From: Clostridiales bacterium
GTDB taxonomy: Bacteria > Bacillota > Clostridia > Lachnospirales > CAG-274
DNA length: 36,024 nucleotides
Direction: 5' to 3'
NCBI GenBank assembly: GCA_021204175.1
Contig: JAJPZT010000096.1
Coordinates: 1-36,024 of the forward strand
Under the pieces are notes generated by a model. That model made no database searches and was not told where the DNA came from. It was given only the letters and a program-made list of their open reading frames with translations. Below are positions 22,815 to 31,331 of this stretch, piece after piece; within the stretch, counting starts at the first letter, position 1; each line of letters opens with the position of its first letter. The translations under genes were made by a program, and so were the position numbers.

Positions 22815-24039
22815 TTTCTTCACCTTCAAGCTTAATTATATTGATTATTGTTTCACAGGCCTTTTCCATACTTTCAAGGCAAATAAGCTCATAAGGTCCG
22901 TGGTAGTTATGCCCTCCCGTAAAAAGATTGGGACAGGGCAGACCCTCGAAGGAAAGGCGGCTGCCGTCCGTTCCTCCTCTTGTGGGAATAACCTCGGGGG
23001 TTACTCCTGCAAGAACCATAGCCTTTTTTGCAAGCTCCACCGTATAGGGGTGCTTCTCTATAATTTCGAGCATATTGTAATAGCTGTCCTCTAAGGTTAA
23101 GTCTACAGTGCCTTCTCCGTATTTTTCATTAAGCTTATCTGTGATTTTTTTCATTGTTTCTTTTCTTTTTTCAAAATTATCTTTGTCAAAATCACGAATT
23201 ATAAAGCTCAGCTCTGCCTTTGAAACAGTTCCCCTAAGGTCGGTCAGGTGATAAAAGCCTTCTCTGTTCTCAGTGTTTGAGGGGGTTTCGTCGGGCAGAA
23301 GAGAAACGAACTCGTTGGCAACCAAAAGAGCATTTTTCATAATGTCCTTTGCACTGCCGGGGTGAACGTTTTTCCCCTTAACAACAATCTCGGCGGAAGC
23401 GGCGTTGAAGTTTTCGTAGGAAAGCTCTCCTAACCCCCCTCCGTCCGCCGTATAGGCGAAGTCACAGCCGAAGGCTTCTATGTCGAAGAAGTCTGTTCCC
23501 TTGCCTATTTCCTCGTCGGGGGTAAAGGCAATTCGTATTTTGCCGTGCTTAATTTCAGGGTGGGCATTAAGGTATTTAACGGCGCAGAGAATTTCCGCTA
23601 TACCTGCCTTGTCGTCTGCTCCCAAAAGGGTTGTTCCGTCGGCGGTAATGAGGGTTTTGCCAATATAATTTTTAAGAAAGGGAAACTCGGCGGCTGTTAT
23701 ATTGACGCCGTCTTTTAAATTAATGTCAGAGCCGTCATAATTTTCCCAAATTTGGGGCTTTATCATATTTCCCGAATAGTCGGGGCTTGTGTCGGTGTGA
23801 GCCAAAAAGCCTATTGTTTTGCACTTTTTGTCTGTGTTTGAGGGGAGTGTTGCCGTCAGATATGAATAGTTATCGATTTTTATGTCCTTAAGGTCAAGCT
23901 CCGCAAGCTTAAGAGACAAATACTCCGCAAAGTCCGAGAGGTTTTCACAGGAGGGGTAAGTCTCCGATTTGGGGTCTGAAGCTGTGTCGAAGCGGACTAA
24001 ATCCAAAAAGACTTTTTTCAGTTCATCTTTCAGGTTCAT
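22798..24039 (-). CDS. pepT: Peptidase T (tripeptide aminopeptidase)
   Basis: A cytoplasmic M20B metallopeptidase that removes N-terminal residues from tripeptides. The 413-residue length is typical. The two-zinc site is visible: FLAHTDTSPD (His81, Asp83), LLGADDKAG (Asp142), TPDEEIGKG (catalytic Glu176, Glu177), YTADGG (Asp) and, near the end, GGHNYHGPYE (His). RGGTDGSRLSFEGLPCPNLF is a further M20B signature. The ribosome binding site (GAAGG) is modest. A promoter lies at 24080-24108, divergent from folD. Confidence 0.96.
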   Translation of the reverse strand: MNLKDELKKVFLDLVRFDTASDPKSETYPSCENLSDFAEYLSLKLAELDLKDIKIDNYSYLTATLPSNTDKKCKTIGFLAHTDTSPDYSGNMIKPQIWENYDGSDINLKDGVNITAAEFPFLKNYIGKTLITADGTTLLGADDKAGIAEILCAVKYLNAHPEIKHGKIRIAFTPDEEIGKGTDFFDIEAFGCDFAYTADGGGLGELSYENFNAASAEIVVKGKNVHPGSAKDIMKNALLVANEFVSLLPDETPSNTENREGFYHLTDLRGTVSKAELSFIIRDFDKDNFEKRKETMKKITDKLNEKYGEGTVDLTLEDSYYNMLEIIEKHPYTVELAKKAMVLAGVTPEVIPTRGGTDGSRLSFEGLPCPNLFTGGHNYHGPYELICLESMEKACETIINIIKLEGEENDGKL

Positions 24040-24079
24040 AATGTGCTGCCTTCTTTCTTTTCTGTTCTGATTTATATTT

Positions 24080-24108
24080 ATTATAACACAAAGCCCTGTA
24101 TTTTACAA
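24080..24108 (-). promoter_or_regulatory. Promoter of pepT
   Basis: On the minus strand TTGTAA (24108-24103), 17 bp, TATAAT (24085-24080). Confidence 0.65.
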
Positions 24109-24146
24109 AGATTTATTAACAGACCGCTTATATTTTACATTTTTAC

Positions 24147-24175
24147 TTGATTGTAACCAAAAAAAATAGTATAAT
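24147..24175 (+). promoter_or_regulatory. Promoter of folD
   Basis: TTGATT (24147-24152), 17 bp, TATAAT (24170-24175). The predicted +1 at about 24182 is the first A of the element shared with the ilvE leader, the same distance from the -10 as in ilvE. Confidence 0.75.
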
Positions 24176-24181
24176 TACCTT

Positions 24182-24228
24182 AAAAGCGTTCTCAATGGAC
24201 AATCAAATAAGCAAGCTTGATTTTTAAG
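24182..24228 (+). promoter_or_regulatory. folD leader with the ilvE/folD shared element
   Basis: Positions 24182-24219 match the ilvE leader at 34 of 38 bases; all four differences are transitions. The core TTCTCAATGGACAATC and the trailing GCAAGCTTG are identical. Here AATCAA (24201-24206) can pair with TTGATT (24217-24222), and CTTAAAA (24179-24185) with TTTTAAG (24222-24228). The leader is shorter than that of ilvE and ends with GGGAGG before the folD ATG. A cis-regulatory RNA or a DNA operator at +1 are both possible. Confidence 0.6.
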
Positions 24229-24252
24229 ACAAACAATCGGGAGGTAATATAA

Positions 24253-25101
24253 ATGGCAATTATTATAGACGGAAAGGCAATTTCCCAAAGCATAAAGGAT
24301 GAGGTTAAGGCAGAGGTCGCCGAACTTAAGGAAAAGGGTATAACCCCGGCTTTGGCTGTTATTCAGGTGGGCAGCGACCCTGCTTCAACGGTATACGTAG
24401 GCAACAAGAAAAAAGCCTGTGAATATACGGGCATAATTTCAAAGTCATTCAATCCGGACGAAAACATAACCGAAACAGAGCTTTTGGCTCTCATAAAGGA
24501 GCTTAATATTGACCCTACCGTAAACGGAATTTTGGTTCAGCTGCCTTTGCCTAAGCACATTTCCGAAAGCAAGGTCATCGCCGCAATCAGCCCCGAAAAG
24601 GACGTTGACGGCTTTCGCGTTCAAAGCGCAGGGGCTCTTATGACAGGTGAAAAGGGCTTTGTTCCCTGTACTCCTGCCGGAATAATTGAGCTTATTAAGA
24701 GAACGGGCATAGACATTGAGGGCAAGGAGTGCGTTGTTATAGGCCGTTCAAACATTGTGGGCAAGCCTATGGCTATGCTTCTTCTTAAGGAAAACGGCAC
24801 TGTCACAATCTGCCATTCAAGAACCAAGGACCTTAAGAGCATTACAAAGAGAGCCGATATTTTGGTTGTGGCTATAGGAAAGCCCAAATTTATAGACGGC
24901 TCTTATATTAAAGACGGCGCAGTTGTTATTGATGTAGGTATTCACAGAGGTGAAAACAAGAAGCTCAGCGGAGATGTTGACTTTGAAAGTGCAGAGCCCA
25001 AGGCTTATGCAATAACTCCCGTTCCCGGCGGAGTAGGCCCTATGACAATAGCTATGCTTATGAAAAACTGCCTTGAAGCCGCAAAGGCTGCGAATATGTA
25101 A
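24253..25101 (+). CDS. folD: Bifunctional methylenetetrahydrofolate dehydrogenase/cyclohydrolase FolD
   Basis: FolD interconverts 5,10-methylene-, 5,10-methenyl- and 10-formyl-tetrahydrofolate with NADP. The 282-residue length is typical. Catalytic Tyr and Lys are in [17 protein letters not shown]. Further signatures are [17 protein letters not shown], the NADP fold [25 protein letters not shown]-like [12 protein letters not shown], and the C-terminal [22 protein letters not shown] precedes the ATG by about eight bases. The leader element shared with ilvE suggests common regulation. No terminator is clear; a repeat follows at 25123. Confidence 0.97.
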   Translation: MAIIIDGKAISQSIKDEVKAEVAELKEKGITPALAVIQVGSDPASTVYVGNKKKACEYTGIISKSFNPDENITETELLALIKELNIDPTVNGILVQLPLPKHISESKVIAAISPEKDVDGFRVQSAGALMTGEKGFVPCTPAGIIELIKRTGIDIEGKECVVIGRSNIVGKPMAMLLLKENGTVTICHSRTKDLKSITKRADILVVAIGKPKFIDGSYIKDGAVVIDVGIHRGENKKLSGDVDFESAEPKAYAITPVPGGVGPMTIAMLMKNCLEAAKAANM

Positions 25102-25122
25102 AAAACCGAAGCCTTTTGGACT

Positions 25123-25254
25123 CGACAGGCTCCCCACGTCGCGCCAAACTACGTTCGTTTGCTTCGGCGTAAACGCCAAAGCAAGACTGCACTTCGTTGC
25201 TGCTCCTCTTTCGCTGAAGACCTCAGTCTTCAGCGAATAAGCAGCGGAGAGGTG
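25123..25254. repeat. Hairpin-rich intergenic repeat (copy 3, long form)
   Basis: The element starts CGACAGGCTCCCC and ends CGGAGAGGTG, the same ends as the 52-bp element at 2447-2498 (minus strand there), but with a different, longer interior. The interior holds TTGCTT-C-GGCG-TAAA-CGCC-A-AAGCAA (25159-25184) and a perfect 12-pair hairpin TTCGCTGAAGAC/GTCTTCAGCGAA (25210-25221 with 25226-25237). No long ORF fits it. It lies between folD and the sensor gene and looks like a MITE- or REP-like element. Confidence 0.5.
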
Positions 25255-25318
25255 AAAATTCGAAAATCTATTGTAAACAGAAGAACAAATTTATCAGCGA
25301 AGGGAGTTGCTGCTGCAT

Positions 25319-27232
25319 ATGAAAAAGCCAAAGCTTTTATATCCGACAATATATTTCATAATTACGGCAGCAATTTTTGCCGCCCTGTTATTTACCGCAA
25401 GCCGAAGCAAGTCGGTGTTTATTAAAGAATATTCCACATTATCCGCTTCACGCTCAAATATGGCGGCAAACTATATTTCAAGCTATCTCACTGTTTACGG
25501 CGAAACTCTTTCGGGCGTTGCGGATTTGGATTGTGTAACGGAAGCAATCGAAGGGGATCAGTCGGCACTGGAAGAGACAGCCTCTCTTTTGGTTCAAGGT
25601 TCTGTTTTAAGCTCCGGCATAAACAGAGTTTCTGTTTTGGATATTAACAAAAACACTGTCTGCTCCACAGATCAGACCCCGGCGGATATACCCGATATGG
25701 ACGAAATTTTAAGCAGGGCTGAAACAGGGGCTGTTATGTCTGACGTTAAGGAATATCAGGGAGACAATGTTTTTATAATAGCCGTTCCCGTATTCGAAAA
25801 CAAGGTGCTTAAGGGCTATATTATGTCCGAAATAAGCCTTGAGGTCTTTTCCAAAACCCACGGAAACCTTATTTTAAACAGAGACTCGGGCTTTATTCTT
25901 TTTGACGGAGAGGGAAAGACTTTTACACTGACGGACGGAAAGCCCTCTGAATATACATATGAGGAGCTTGACAGCCCCGAAAAGAATGATGACTTTAAAG
26001 GATACTTTATAAGCAGAAGTGAAATTTATTTTGAAAATTTAGACACAAGCTGGAATGTTTTTTATCTTCTTTCGGGCTCAAGCCTTATTTCTGTTTTCAA
26101 CAGATTTTATTTTACTGCGTCGGCAGTCTGCCTTATTATGTTTTTAATAGGCGTTTTTACTATTTTTAAGATTAAAAAAGGAATTTCCGACCCCTTAAAG
26201 GAAACATCCGAGGAAATCGGAAAGATGTGCATAGATAAAAACTACAGCCTTTTGGAGACGGAAACGGAGTTTGAAGCCCTGACCGCTCTTAAAAACTCTG
26301 TCAACGAGGTTATAAGGGGTATGATGAACGGTGAAGCCGCCGTTCTCTTTCTTATGAAAAAATACGCCGGAATTTTCGAGGACAAAAAAATCGTCTTTAT
26401 AAAGTGGGATTTAATTACGCTGAAATTTACAATAAGCCCTATTTATAAAACAATTTTCGGAATTGACTTTATACCCTACGGCTCAAAGGGCTTTTCGCCG
26501 GAAAGACTGGGCATTCACCCCGACGACGTCGCAAGGTTTAACGATATGCTTAAGGACATTCGTCTGGGCAGAAAAACCGCTCCGGCTATTTTCAGGAAGA
26601 AAACCGCTGACGGAAAATACCGCTATTTTGAATATACTTTTTCAATTGCCTGCGACAGCTACTCAAGCCCTGTTGCCGCTTTGGGCTGTATTATGGACGT
26701 TGACCGTTTTGTGAGAACGGAAACGGCTTTGAGACGCGCCGCAGAGCTTGACCGCTATACGGGAGTTTACAACAAATATACATTTATGCAGAACCTTAAG
26801 GAGGATTTTTTGAAGGTGAAGGAAACAGGTGAAAGCATGTGCATAAGCGTTGTTAAGCTTCATAATTTTTATGACCTTGAGGACGACAACATAGGGGCAG
26901 GTGAGGAAGCCCTTAAGTTTATGGCAAACGTAATCGGGGAAAACATAGAATGTACCATAGGCAGAATTTTAACCGATTCTTTGGGGGTTTATTCTACGGC
27001 GGAAAATCTTGTTTTCCACTGCGACCAAATTATGAAGGAGCTTAATCTGGGCTTTTATTCAAAGGCGGCTGACGAAACTCTCCACACACAAAGCACCTCC
27101 GCAATGTTTATTTCAGACGATATTGCCCCAAGCTTTGACCTTCTTATTTCTAAATGTGTAAAGGAATATGAGCGGTTTAAGCCCTCGGCTCAGAATACAT
27201 ATTATTTTGCGGATTCCACCAAAAAGGACTGA
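25319..27232 (+). CDS. Membrane sensor with extracytoplasmic domain, PAS-like and degenerate GGDEF domain
   Basis: A 637-residue sensor. Transmembrane helices at about 7-27 and 264-284 flank a Cache-like extracytoplasmic domain. A HAMP-like linker (about 286-340) leads to a PAS-like segment (about 355-470, ending in FEYTFSIACDSYSSPVAALG). The last region starts like a GGDEF domain (ELDRYTGVYNKYTFMQNL), but the signature position reads RILTDSLGVY, so diguanylate cyclase activity is not expected. It may bind c-di-GMP/GTP or act by protein contact. The ATG at 25319 is about 13 bases from GGGAG; an in-frame TTG at 25307 is too close to that site. The folate genes follow after 15 bases. Confidence 0.8.
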   Translation: MKKPKLLYPTIYFIITAAIFAALLFTASRSKSVFIKEYSTLSASRSNMAANYISSYLTVYGETLSGVADLDCVTEAIEGDQSALEETASLLVQGSVLSSGINRVSVLDINKNTVCSTDQTPADIPDMDEILSRAETGAVMSDVKEYQGDNVFIIAVPVFENKVLKGYIMSEISLEVFSKTHGNLILNRDSGFILFDGEGKTFTLTDGKPSEYTYEELDSPEKNDDFKGYFISRSEIYFENLDTSWNVFYLLSGSSLISVFNRFYFTASAVCLIMFLIGVFTIFKIKKGISDPLKETSEEIGKMCIDKNYSLLETETEFEALTALKNSVNEVIRGMMNGEAAVLFLMKKYAGIFEDKKIVFIKWDLITLKFTISPIYKTIFGIDFIPYGSKGFSPERLGIHPDDVARFNDMLKDIRLGRKTAPAIFRKKTADGKYRYFEYTFSIACDSYSSPVAALGCIMDVDRFVRTETALRRAAELDRYTGVYNKYTFMQNLKEDFLKVKETGESMCISVVKLHNFYDLEDDNIGAGEEALKFMANVIGENIECTIGRILTDSLGVYSTAENLVFHCDQIMKELNLGFYSKAADETLHTQSTSAMFISDDIAPSFDLLISKCVKEYERFKPSAQNTYYFADSTKKD

Positions 27233-27247
27233 AAAGGACTGACCCTT

Positions 27248-28507
27248 ATGACAAAATCAGAGCTTATTGATATTATAAAAAAGACCGAACAAAAGGGTTC
27301 TGTTTACGGACTTGACACTGTGAAAAACCTTGCCGCCGCATGCGGAAACCCCGAAAAGGGGCTTAAAATAATTCACATTGCAGGCACAAACGGCAAAGGC
27401 TCGGTTCTTTCCTTTGTTTCTTCGGTTTTGACCTCAGCCGGCTATAAAACAGGAACATATTCTTCACCGGCGGTTATGAGCTTTTTTGATAAAATAAAAA
27501 TTGACGGAAAAGAAATTTCGGAGAATGAATATTTAGCCGAAGCGGAAGAGGTCTTGAAAGCCGCTGAGAAAAACAGGCTTTCTCCCACTATTTTTGAGCT
27601 TGAAACAATAATTGCTTTTGATTATTTCAAAAAAGCAGACTGTGATTTTGTCATAGCGGAGACGGGTTTGGGAGGAAGTCTTGACGCCACCAACTATATA
27701 ACCTCGCCTGTCCTTACTGTCATAACCTCAATAGGCTTAGACCACACAGCCCTTTTGGGAAAGACAATAGGCGAAATCGCCGAAGCGAAAGCCGGAATTA
27801 TAAAGAAAGGTATACCCGTAGTGACTGCGGAAAGGGGACAGGCTTTTGATGTGATTTCGGCAAAGGCAGAAGAAAAAAAAGCCCCTGTTATAACCGCCGA
27901 CCCTGCGGACTTAACACCTGTAGACTTCGGTCTTTGGGGACAAAGCTTTGCCCTTAAGGACGGAGCGGAAATCAAAATTTCTCTTTTAGGAGCATATCAG
28001 AGGAAAAACGCAGCTACAGCCCTTAAGGCTATAGACGCTCTTAAAGGCTTAGGCGTAAGCATAAGCAGCGAAAGCATTCAAAAGGGAATGTTTTGGGCGG
28101 AAAATCCGGGCAGAATGAAGGTTGTGTCGCAAAATCCGATTTTTATTTGCGACGGCGCACACAACCCCCAGGGAGCAGCCGCCCTTAAGGAAAGCGTAAG
28201 AAGGCTTTTTAATGACAAAAAGCTTATTTTGATTATGGGAATACTAAAAGATAAGGACTATGATGGCATATTAAGGGAGCTTTTGCCCCTTGCGAAATAT
28301 GTTATAGCCGTTACACCCAAAACGGAAAGAGCCTTAAACGCCGATATAATAGTAAAAGCGGCACTTAAGGAGAATATAAAAGCCGAAAGGGCTGACTTTA
28401 AAGAAGCCTGTGAAATTGCGAAAAAAACCGCCGCAAGTGACGATGTTGTTCTTGCCTGCGGCTCCTTGTCATTTATGGGAGAGATTATAAAAATATGGAA
28501 AGAGTAA
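27248..28507 (+). CDS. folC: Folylpolyglutamate synthase/dihydrofolate synthase
   Basis: FolC adds glutamate to dihydropteroate and polyglutamates to folates, a Mur-ligase-like ATP enzyme of 419 residues. P-loop GTNGKGS (46-52), the family's SLDATNYI (144-151) and C-terminal DGAHNPQG (302-309) are intact, as is GLDHTALLG. AAGGA precedes the ATG by about ten bases. It starts a run of folate genes with short gaps or overlaps; the next HD-domain gene overlaps its end by 13 bases. It follows the sensor gene closely, so folate genes may share that transcript. Confidence 0.95.
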   Translation: MTKSELIDIIKKTEQKGSVYGLDTVKNLAAACGNPEKGLKIIHIAGTNGKGSVLSFVSSVLTSAGYKTGTYSSPAVMSFFDKIKIDGKEISENEYLAEAEEVLKAAEKNRLSPTIFELETIIAFDYFKKADCDFVIAETGLGGSLDATNYITSPVLTVITSIGLDHTALLGKTIGEIAEAKAGIIKKGIPVVTAERGQAFDVISAKAEEKKAPVITADPADLTPVDFGLWGQSFALKDGAEIKISLLGAYQRKNAATALKAIDALKGLGVSISSESIQKGMFWAENPGRMKVVSQNPIFICDGAHNPQGAAALKESVRRLFNDKKLILIMGILKDKDYDGILRELLPLAKYVIAVTPKTERALNADIIVKAALKENIKAERADFKEACEIAKKTAASDDVVLACGSLSFMGEIIKIWKE

Positions 28508-28968
28508 ACAGAATACTTAAAAACGAAAAATTCAAACAATATATAGATACGGTTGAGCTAATCGAAAGAGAAAGAATTTACTGCCGTCACGGGCTTGAAC
28601 ACTGTATTGACGTAGCCAGAATAACTATGCTTTTGGCTTATGAGGAAAATGTCGAGCTTGATAAGGAGCTTGTCTATGCGGCGGCTGTTCTTCACGACAT
28701 AGGCAGATCCGTTCCCAATGCGGAATACCACAAAAAAAGCGCAGAGCTTGCAGAGCCTATTTTGAAGGTCTGCGGATTTTCACTGTCGGAAAGAGAAAAG
28801 ATTGAAGAGGTTATCGAAAACCACGGCAACAGCGACGTGGCGGAGGAAAAAAGCTTCAGAGGGCTGTTTTACAGGGCAGATAAGATGTCACGAAACTGTT
28901 ACGGCTGTAAGGCGGCGGCGTTTTGCTATTGGGATGACGACAAGAAAAACTTGTCTTTGAGAATTTAA
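28495..28968 (+). CDS. HD-domain phosphohydrolase in the folate operon
   Basis: A 157-residue HD-superfamily protein. The metal ligands read RHGLEH (His32), VLHDIGR (His67-Asp68) and YRADK (Asp129), so the site looks intact. C-terminal CYGCKAAAFC adds several cysteines. HD proteins are frequent in clostridial folate clusters, commonly between folE and folP; the substrate is unproven, and removal of phosphate from a pterin intermediate is one suggestion. It overlaps folC by 13 bases, indicating coupled translation, and precedes folP by 48 bases. Confidence 0.88.
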   Translation: MERVNRILKNEKFKQYIDTVELIERERIYCRHGLEHCIDVARITMLLAYEENVELDKELVYAAAVLHDIGRSVPNAEYHKKSAELAEPILKVCGFSLSEREKIEEVIENHGNSDVAEEKSFRGLFYRADKMSRNCYGCKAAAFCYWDDDKKNLSLRI

Positions 28969-29016
28969 AAAATGCTTTATTTTTCAGACAAAATTTAAAC
29001 AGGAGACAATTAACTT

Positions 29017-29832
29017 ATGAAAATAGGCAGAAAAAGCTTTGACTTTAAAAACAACGCATATATTATGGGTATTCTTAACTTAACCCCCGATTCCTTTTCG
29101 GACGGAGGAAGATATAATACCTTAGACAATGCCCTTAAGCACTGCGAGCAAATGGCTCTTGAGGGAGCAGATCTATTCGACATAGGCGCAGAGTCCACAA
29201 GACCGGGGCATATTCAAATTTCCGACGAGGAGGAAATCGAAAGGCTTGTTCCCGTAATAAGAGCGGTTAAGAAAAATTTTGATATTCCTGTTTCCGTTGA
29301 CACATATAAGTCGGCGGTGGCTAAGGCGGCTGTTTCTGAGGGGGCAGACCTTATTAACGATATTTGGGGCTTAAAATATGACCGTGAAATAACAAGGGTT
29401 ATAAAGGAAGCCGGTGTTCCCTGCGTTCTTATGCATAACCGCGGAAGCTCCGACTATAAAAGCTTTTTGGCTGATGTTGTGAGCGATATAAACGAAAGCC
29501 TAATAATAGCCAAAGCTGCCGGAATTGACAGAGACAAAATTATAATAGACCCCGGTGTGGGCTTCGGAAAAACCTATGAACACAACCTGACAATAATAAG
29601 AGAGTTAGATGTACTTAAGATTTTCGACCTTCCTATTCTTTTGGGGACATCGAAAAAATCCGTTATAGGCTTAACCCTTAATATTCCCACAGACGAGAGA
29701 ACCTTAGCCACAGTGGCTACAACGGTTTTCGGCAGAATGAAGGGGGCTTCGATTTTCAGGGTTCACGACGTTGCGGAAAACAAACAGGCTCTTTTAATGA
29801 CGGAGGCAATTATTAAAAATGGACTTAATTAA
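29017..29832 (+). CDS. folP: Dihydropteroate synthase
   Basis: FolP joins p-aminobenzoate to the pterin diphosphate; it is the sulfonamide target. The 271-residue TIM barrel has all signature loops: MGILNLTPDSFSDGGRY, DIGAESTRPG, PVSVDTYKS, IIDPGVGFGKT, LLGTSKKSVIG and FRVHDV. AGGAGA lies about ten bases before the ATG. Its last codons overlap the folB-folK gene by 14 bases. Confidence 0.97.
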   Translation: MKIGRKSFDFKNNAYIMGILNLTPDSFSDGGRYNTLDNALKHCEQMALEGADLFDIGAESTRPGHIQISDEEEIERLVPVIRAVKKNFDIPVSVDTYKSAVAKAAVSEGADLINDIWGLKYDREITRVIKEAGVPCVLMHNRGSSDYKSFLADVVSDINESLIIAKAAGIDRDKIIIDPGVGFGKTYEHNLTIIRELDVLKIFDLPILLGTSKKSVIGLTLNIPTDERTLATVATTVFGRMKGASIFRVHDVAENKQALLMTEAIIKNGLN

Positions 29833-30616
29833 AATAGACAATCTCAGGTTTTTTGCAAACCACGGCGTTTTTAAGCAGGAACAGGAGCAGGGACAATATT
29901 TTTATGCAGACTTAAGGCTTTATTTGGATTTTAAGGCGGCGGCTGAAACAGACGACTTAACAAAAACCGCCGACTACGGAGCAGTGTGCAATTTCGCCTA
30001 TGAGCATTTGACAAAAAACACGTTTAAGCTTATAGAAACCGCCGCAGACAGCCTTGCGGAGGAAATTCTTATAAACTTTCCCTTAATAAGAGAGGTTTTT
30101 GTTGAAATTAAAAAGCCCGACGCACCTATTCAGCTTGAATTTGAATGCGTTTCCGTATGCACAACCCGAAAATGGCACAGGGTTTTCGTGGCAGTAGGTT
30201 CGAATTTGGGAAATAAGGAAGAAAATATAAACAAGGCTCTTAAGCTTCTTTTAGTCGAGCAAAGCATTAGAATTAAAAAGGTGTCGAAGCTTATTGAAAC
30301 TCCCCCATACGGCTATGAGGTTCAGCCCGTATTCTTAAACGGAGCATTTGAAGCGGAAACAACCCTTGAGCCTATGGAGCTTTTAAGGCTTTTGAAAGAG
30401 GTTGAGGAGGAATGCGGCAGAGAGAAAACCTTCCGCTGGGGGCCTCGAATAATAGATTTGGACATAATTTTTTATGACGATGTTGTTATGGACAGCGAAA
30501 AGCTTACCATACCCCACAGAGAAATGCATTTGAGGGATTTCGTGAAAATTCCTCTTTGCGAAATAGCACCGGATTTTGTTCATCCGATTTTGAAGAAGAG
30601 AGTATGTGATTTATAA
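29819..30616 (+). CDS. folK: Bifunctional dihydroneopterin aldolase/HPPK (FolB-FolK fusion)
   Basis: A 265-residue fusion. Residues 1-118 form dihydroneopterin aldolase (FolB): FFANHGVFKQEQ, TADYGAV, LIETAADSLA with the active-site region, and IKKPDAPIQ. Residues 121-265 form 6-hydroxymethyl-7,8-dihydropterin pyrophosphokinase (FolK): VAVGSNLGNKEENI, WGPRIIDLDIIFYD (207-220) with the magnesium aspartates, and TIPHREMHLRDFV. Together they turn dihydroneopterin into the diphosphate used by FolP, whose gene precedes it with a 14-base overlap. No folE (GTP cyclohydrolase) lies in the window. Confidence 0.96.
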   Translation: MDLIKIDNLRFFANHGVFKQEQEQGQYFYADLRLYLDFKAAAETDDLTKTADYGAVCNFAYEHLTKNTFKLIETAADSLAEEILINFPLIREVFVEIKKPDAPIQLEFECVSVCTTRKWHRVFVAVGSNLGNKEENINKALKLLLVEQSIRIKKVSKLIETPPYGYEVQPVFLNGAFEAETTLEPMELLRLLKEVEEECGREKTFRWGPRIIDLDIIFYDDVVMDSEKLTIPHREMHLRDFVKIPLCEIAPDFVHPILKKRVCDL

Positions 30617-30628
30617 GGAAGTGAAATT

Positions 30629-31210
30629 ATGAGTAATATAAATAAGCAAATGGAATTTCTTATAGAAGCGGAAAAGCTTAAAAACATAATGAGACAGTCG
30701 CCCCTGCCCTTCGGCAGAAAGGAAAACGACGCCGAGCATTCATGGTCATTATGTCTTTACGCAACGGTTTTAAGTGAATATGCTCCGGAGGGCACAGATT
30801 TGTTGAAATGCCTTAAAATGCTTCTTCTTCACGACATGGTGGAGATTTATGCCGGAGACACCTATCTCTATGACGAAGCCGCCAACGCAGACAGAGAAAA
30901 GAGAGAGCTCAAAGCGGCTGATAAGCTGTTTTCGCCCTTAGGAGAACAGGGAGAAGAGCTTAAAGGGCTTTGGCTTGAATTTGAAAAAAACGAAACACGG
31001 GAAGCCCTTTTTGCCAACGCTATGGATCGCTTTCAGCCTGTAATTTTAAACTATCTTTCAGAGGGAAAGGCATGGAAGGAGCATAACGTAAATTCCCGTC
31101 AGGTTTTGGAAAAGGGCAAAGAAAAAATAGGCAAAGCTCCGAAACCTATAAAGGATTATTATTTAAATATAATAAAAACCTCAGTTGAAAAGGGGTATTT
31201 GAAACCCTGA
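30629..31210 (+). CDS. HD-domain hydrolase, YfbR/5'-deoxynucleotidase-like
   Basis: A 193-residue HD-superfamily protein resembling the YfbR-type 5'-nucleotidases. Metal ligands: DAEHSW (His37), LLLHDMVEIYAGD (His68-Asp69, with the second Asp/Glu cluster) and NAMDRFQP (Asp133). In relatives the enzyme removes phosphate from nucleotides. In this position, 12 bases after folB-folK, it could act on a pterin or nucleotide near folate synthesis; this is an inference. GGAAGTGA precedes the ATG. It is the last gene of the folate run; no clear terminator follows. Confidence 0.88.
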   Translation: MSNINKQMEFLIEAEKLKNIMRQSPLPFGRKENDAEHSWSLCLYATVLSEYAPEGTDLLKCLKMLLLHDMVEIYAGDTYLYDEAANADREKRELKAADKLFSPLGEQGEELKGLWLEFEKNETREALFANAMDRFQPVILNYLSEGKAWKEHNVNSRQVLEKGKEKIGKAPKPIKDYYLNIIKTSVEKGYLKP

Positions 31211-31251
31211 AAATTTTAATCTTAATAATAGTCATTTTCATAAAATTGCTC

Positions 31252-31280
31252 TTGAAAAAGACGGTTGTTTTATGTAAAAT
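31252..31280 (+). promoter_or_regulatory. Promoter of the envelope glycosylation operon
   Basis: TTGAAA (31252-31257), 17 bp, TAAAAT (31275-31280), about 50 bases before the first gene. Confidence 0.65.
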
Positions 31281-31331
31281 ATACTGAGATAGAATTAGTA
31301 AAATCAATAGTTTTTCAGAGGAAGAATTGTT

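Noticed and set aside
24817..25179. A 120-codon minus-strand ORF over the folD end and the repeat.
   Set aside because: It runs antisense to conserved folD codons and its residues match no family; it is a shadow.
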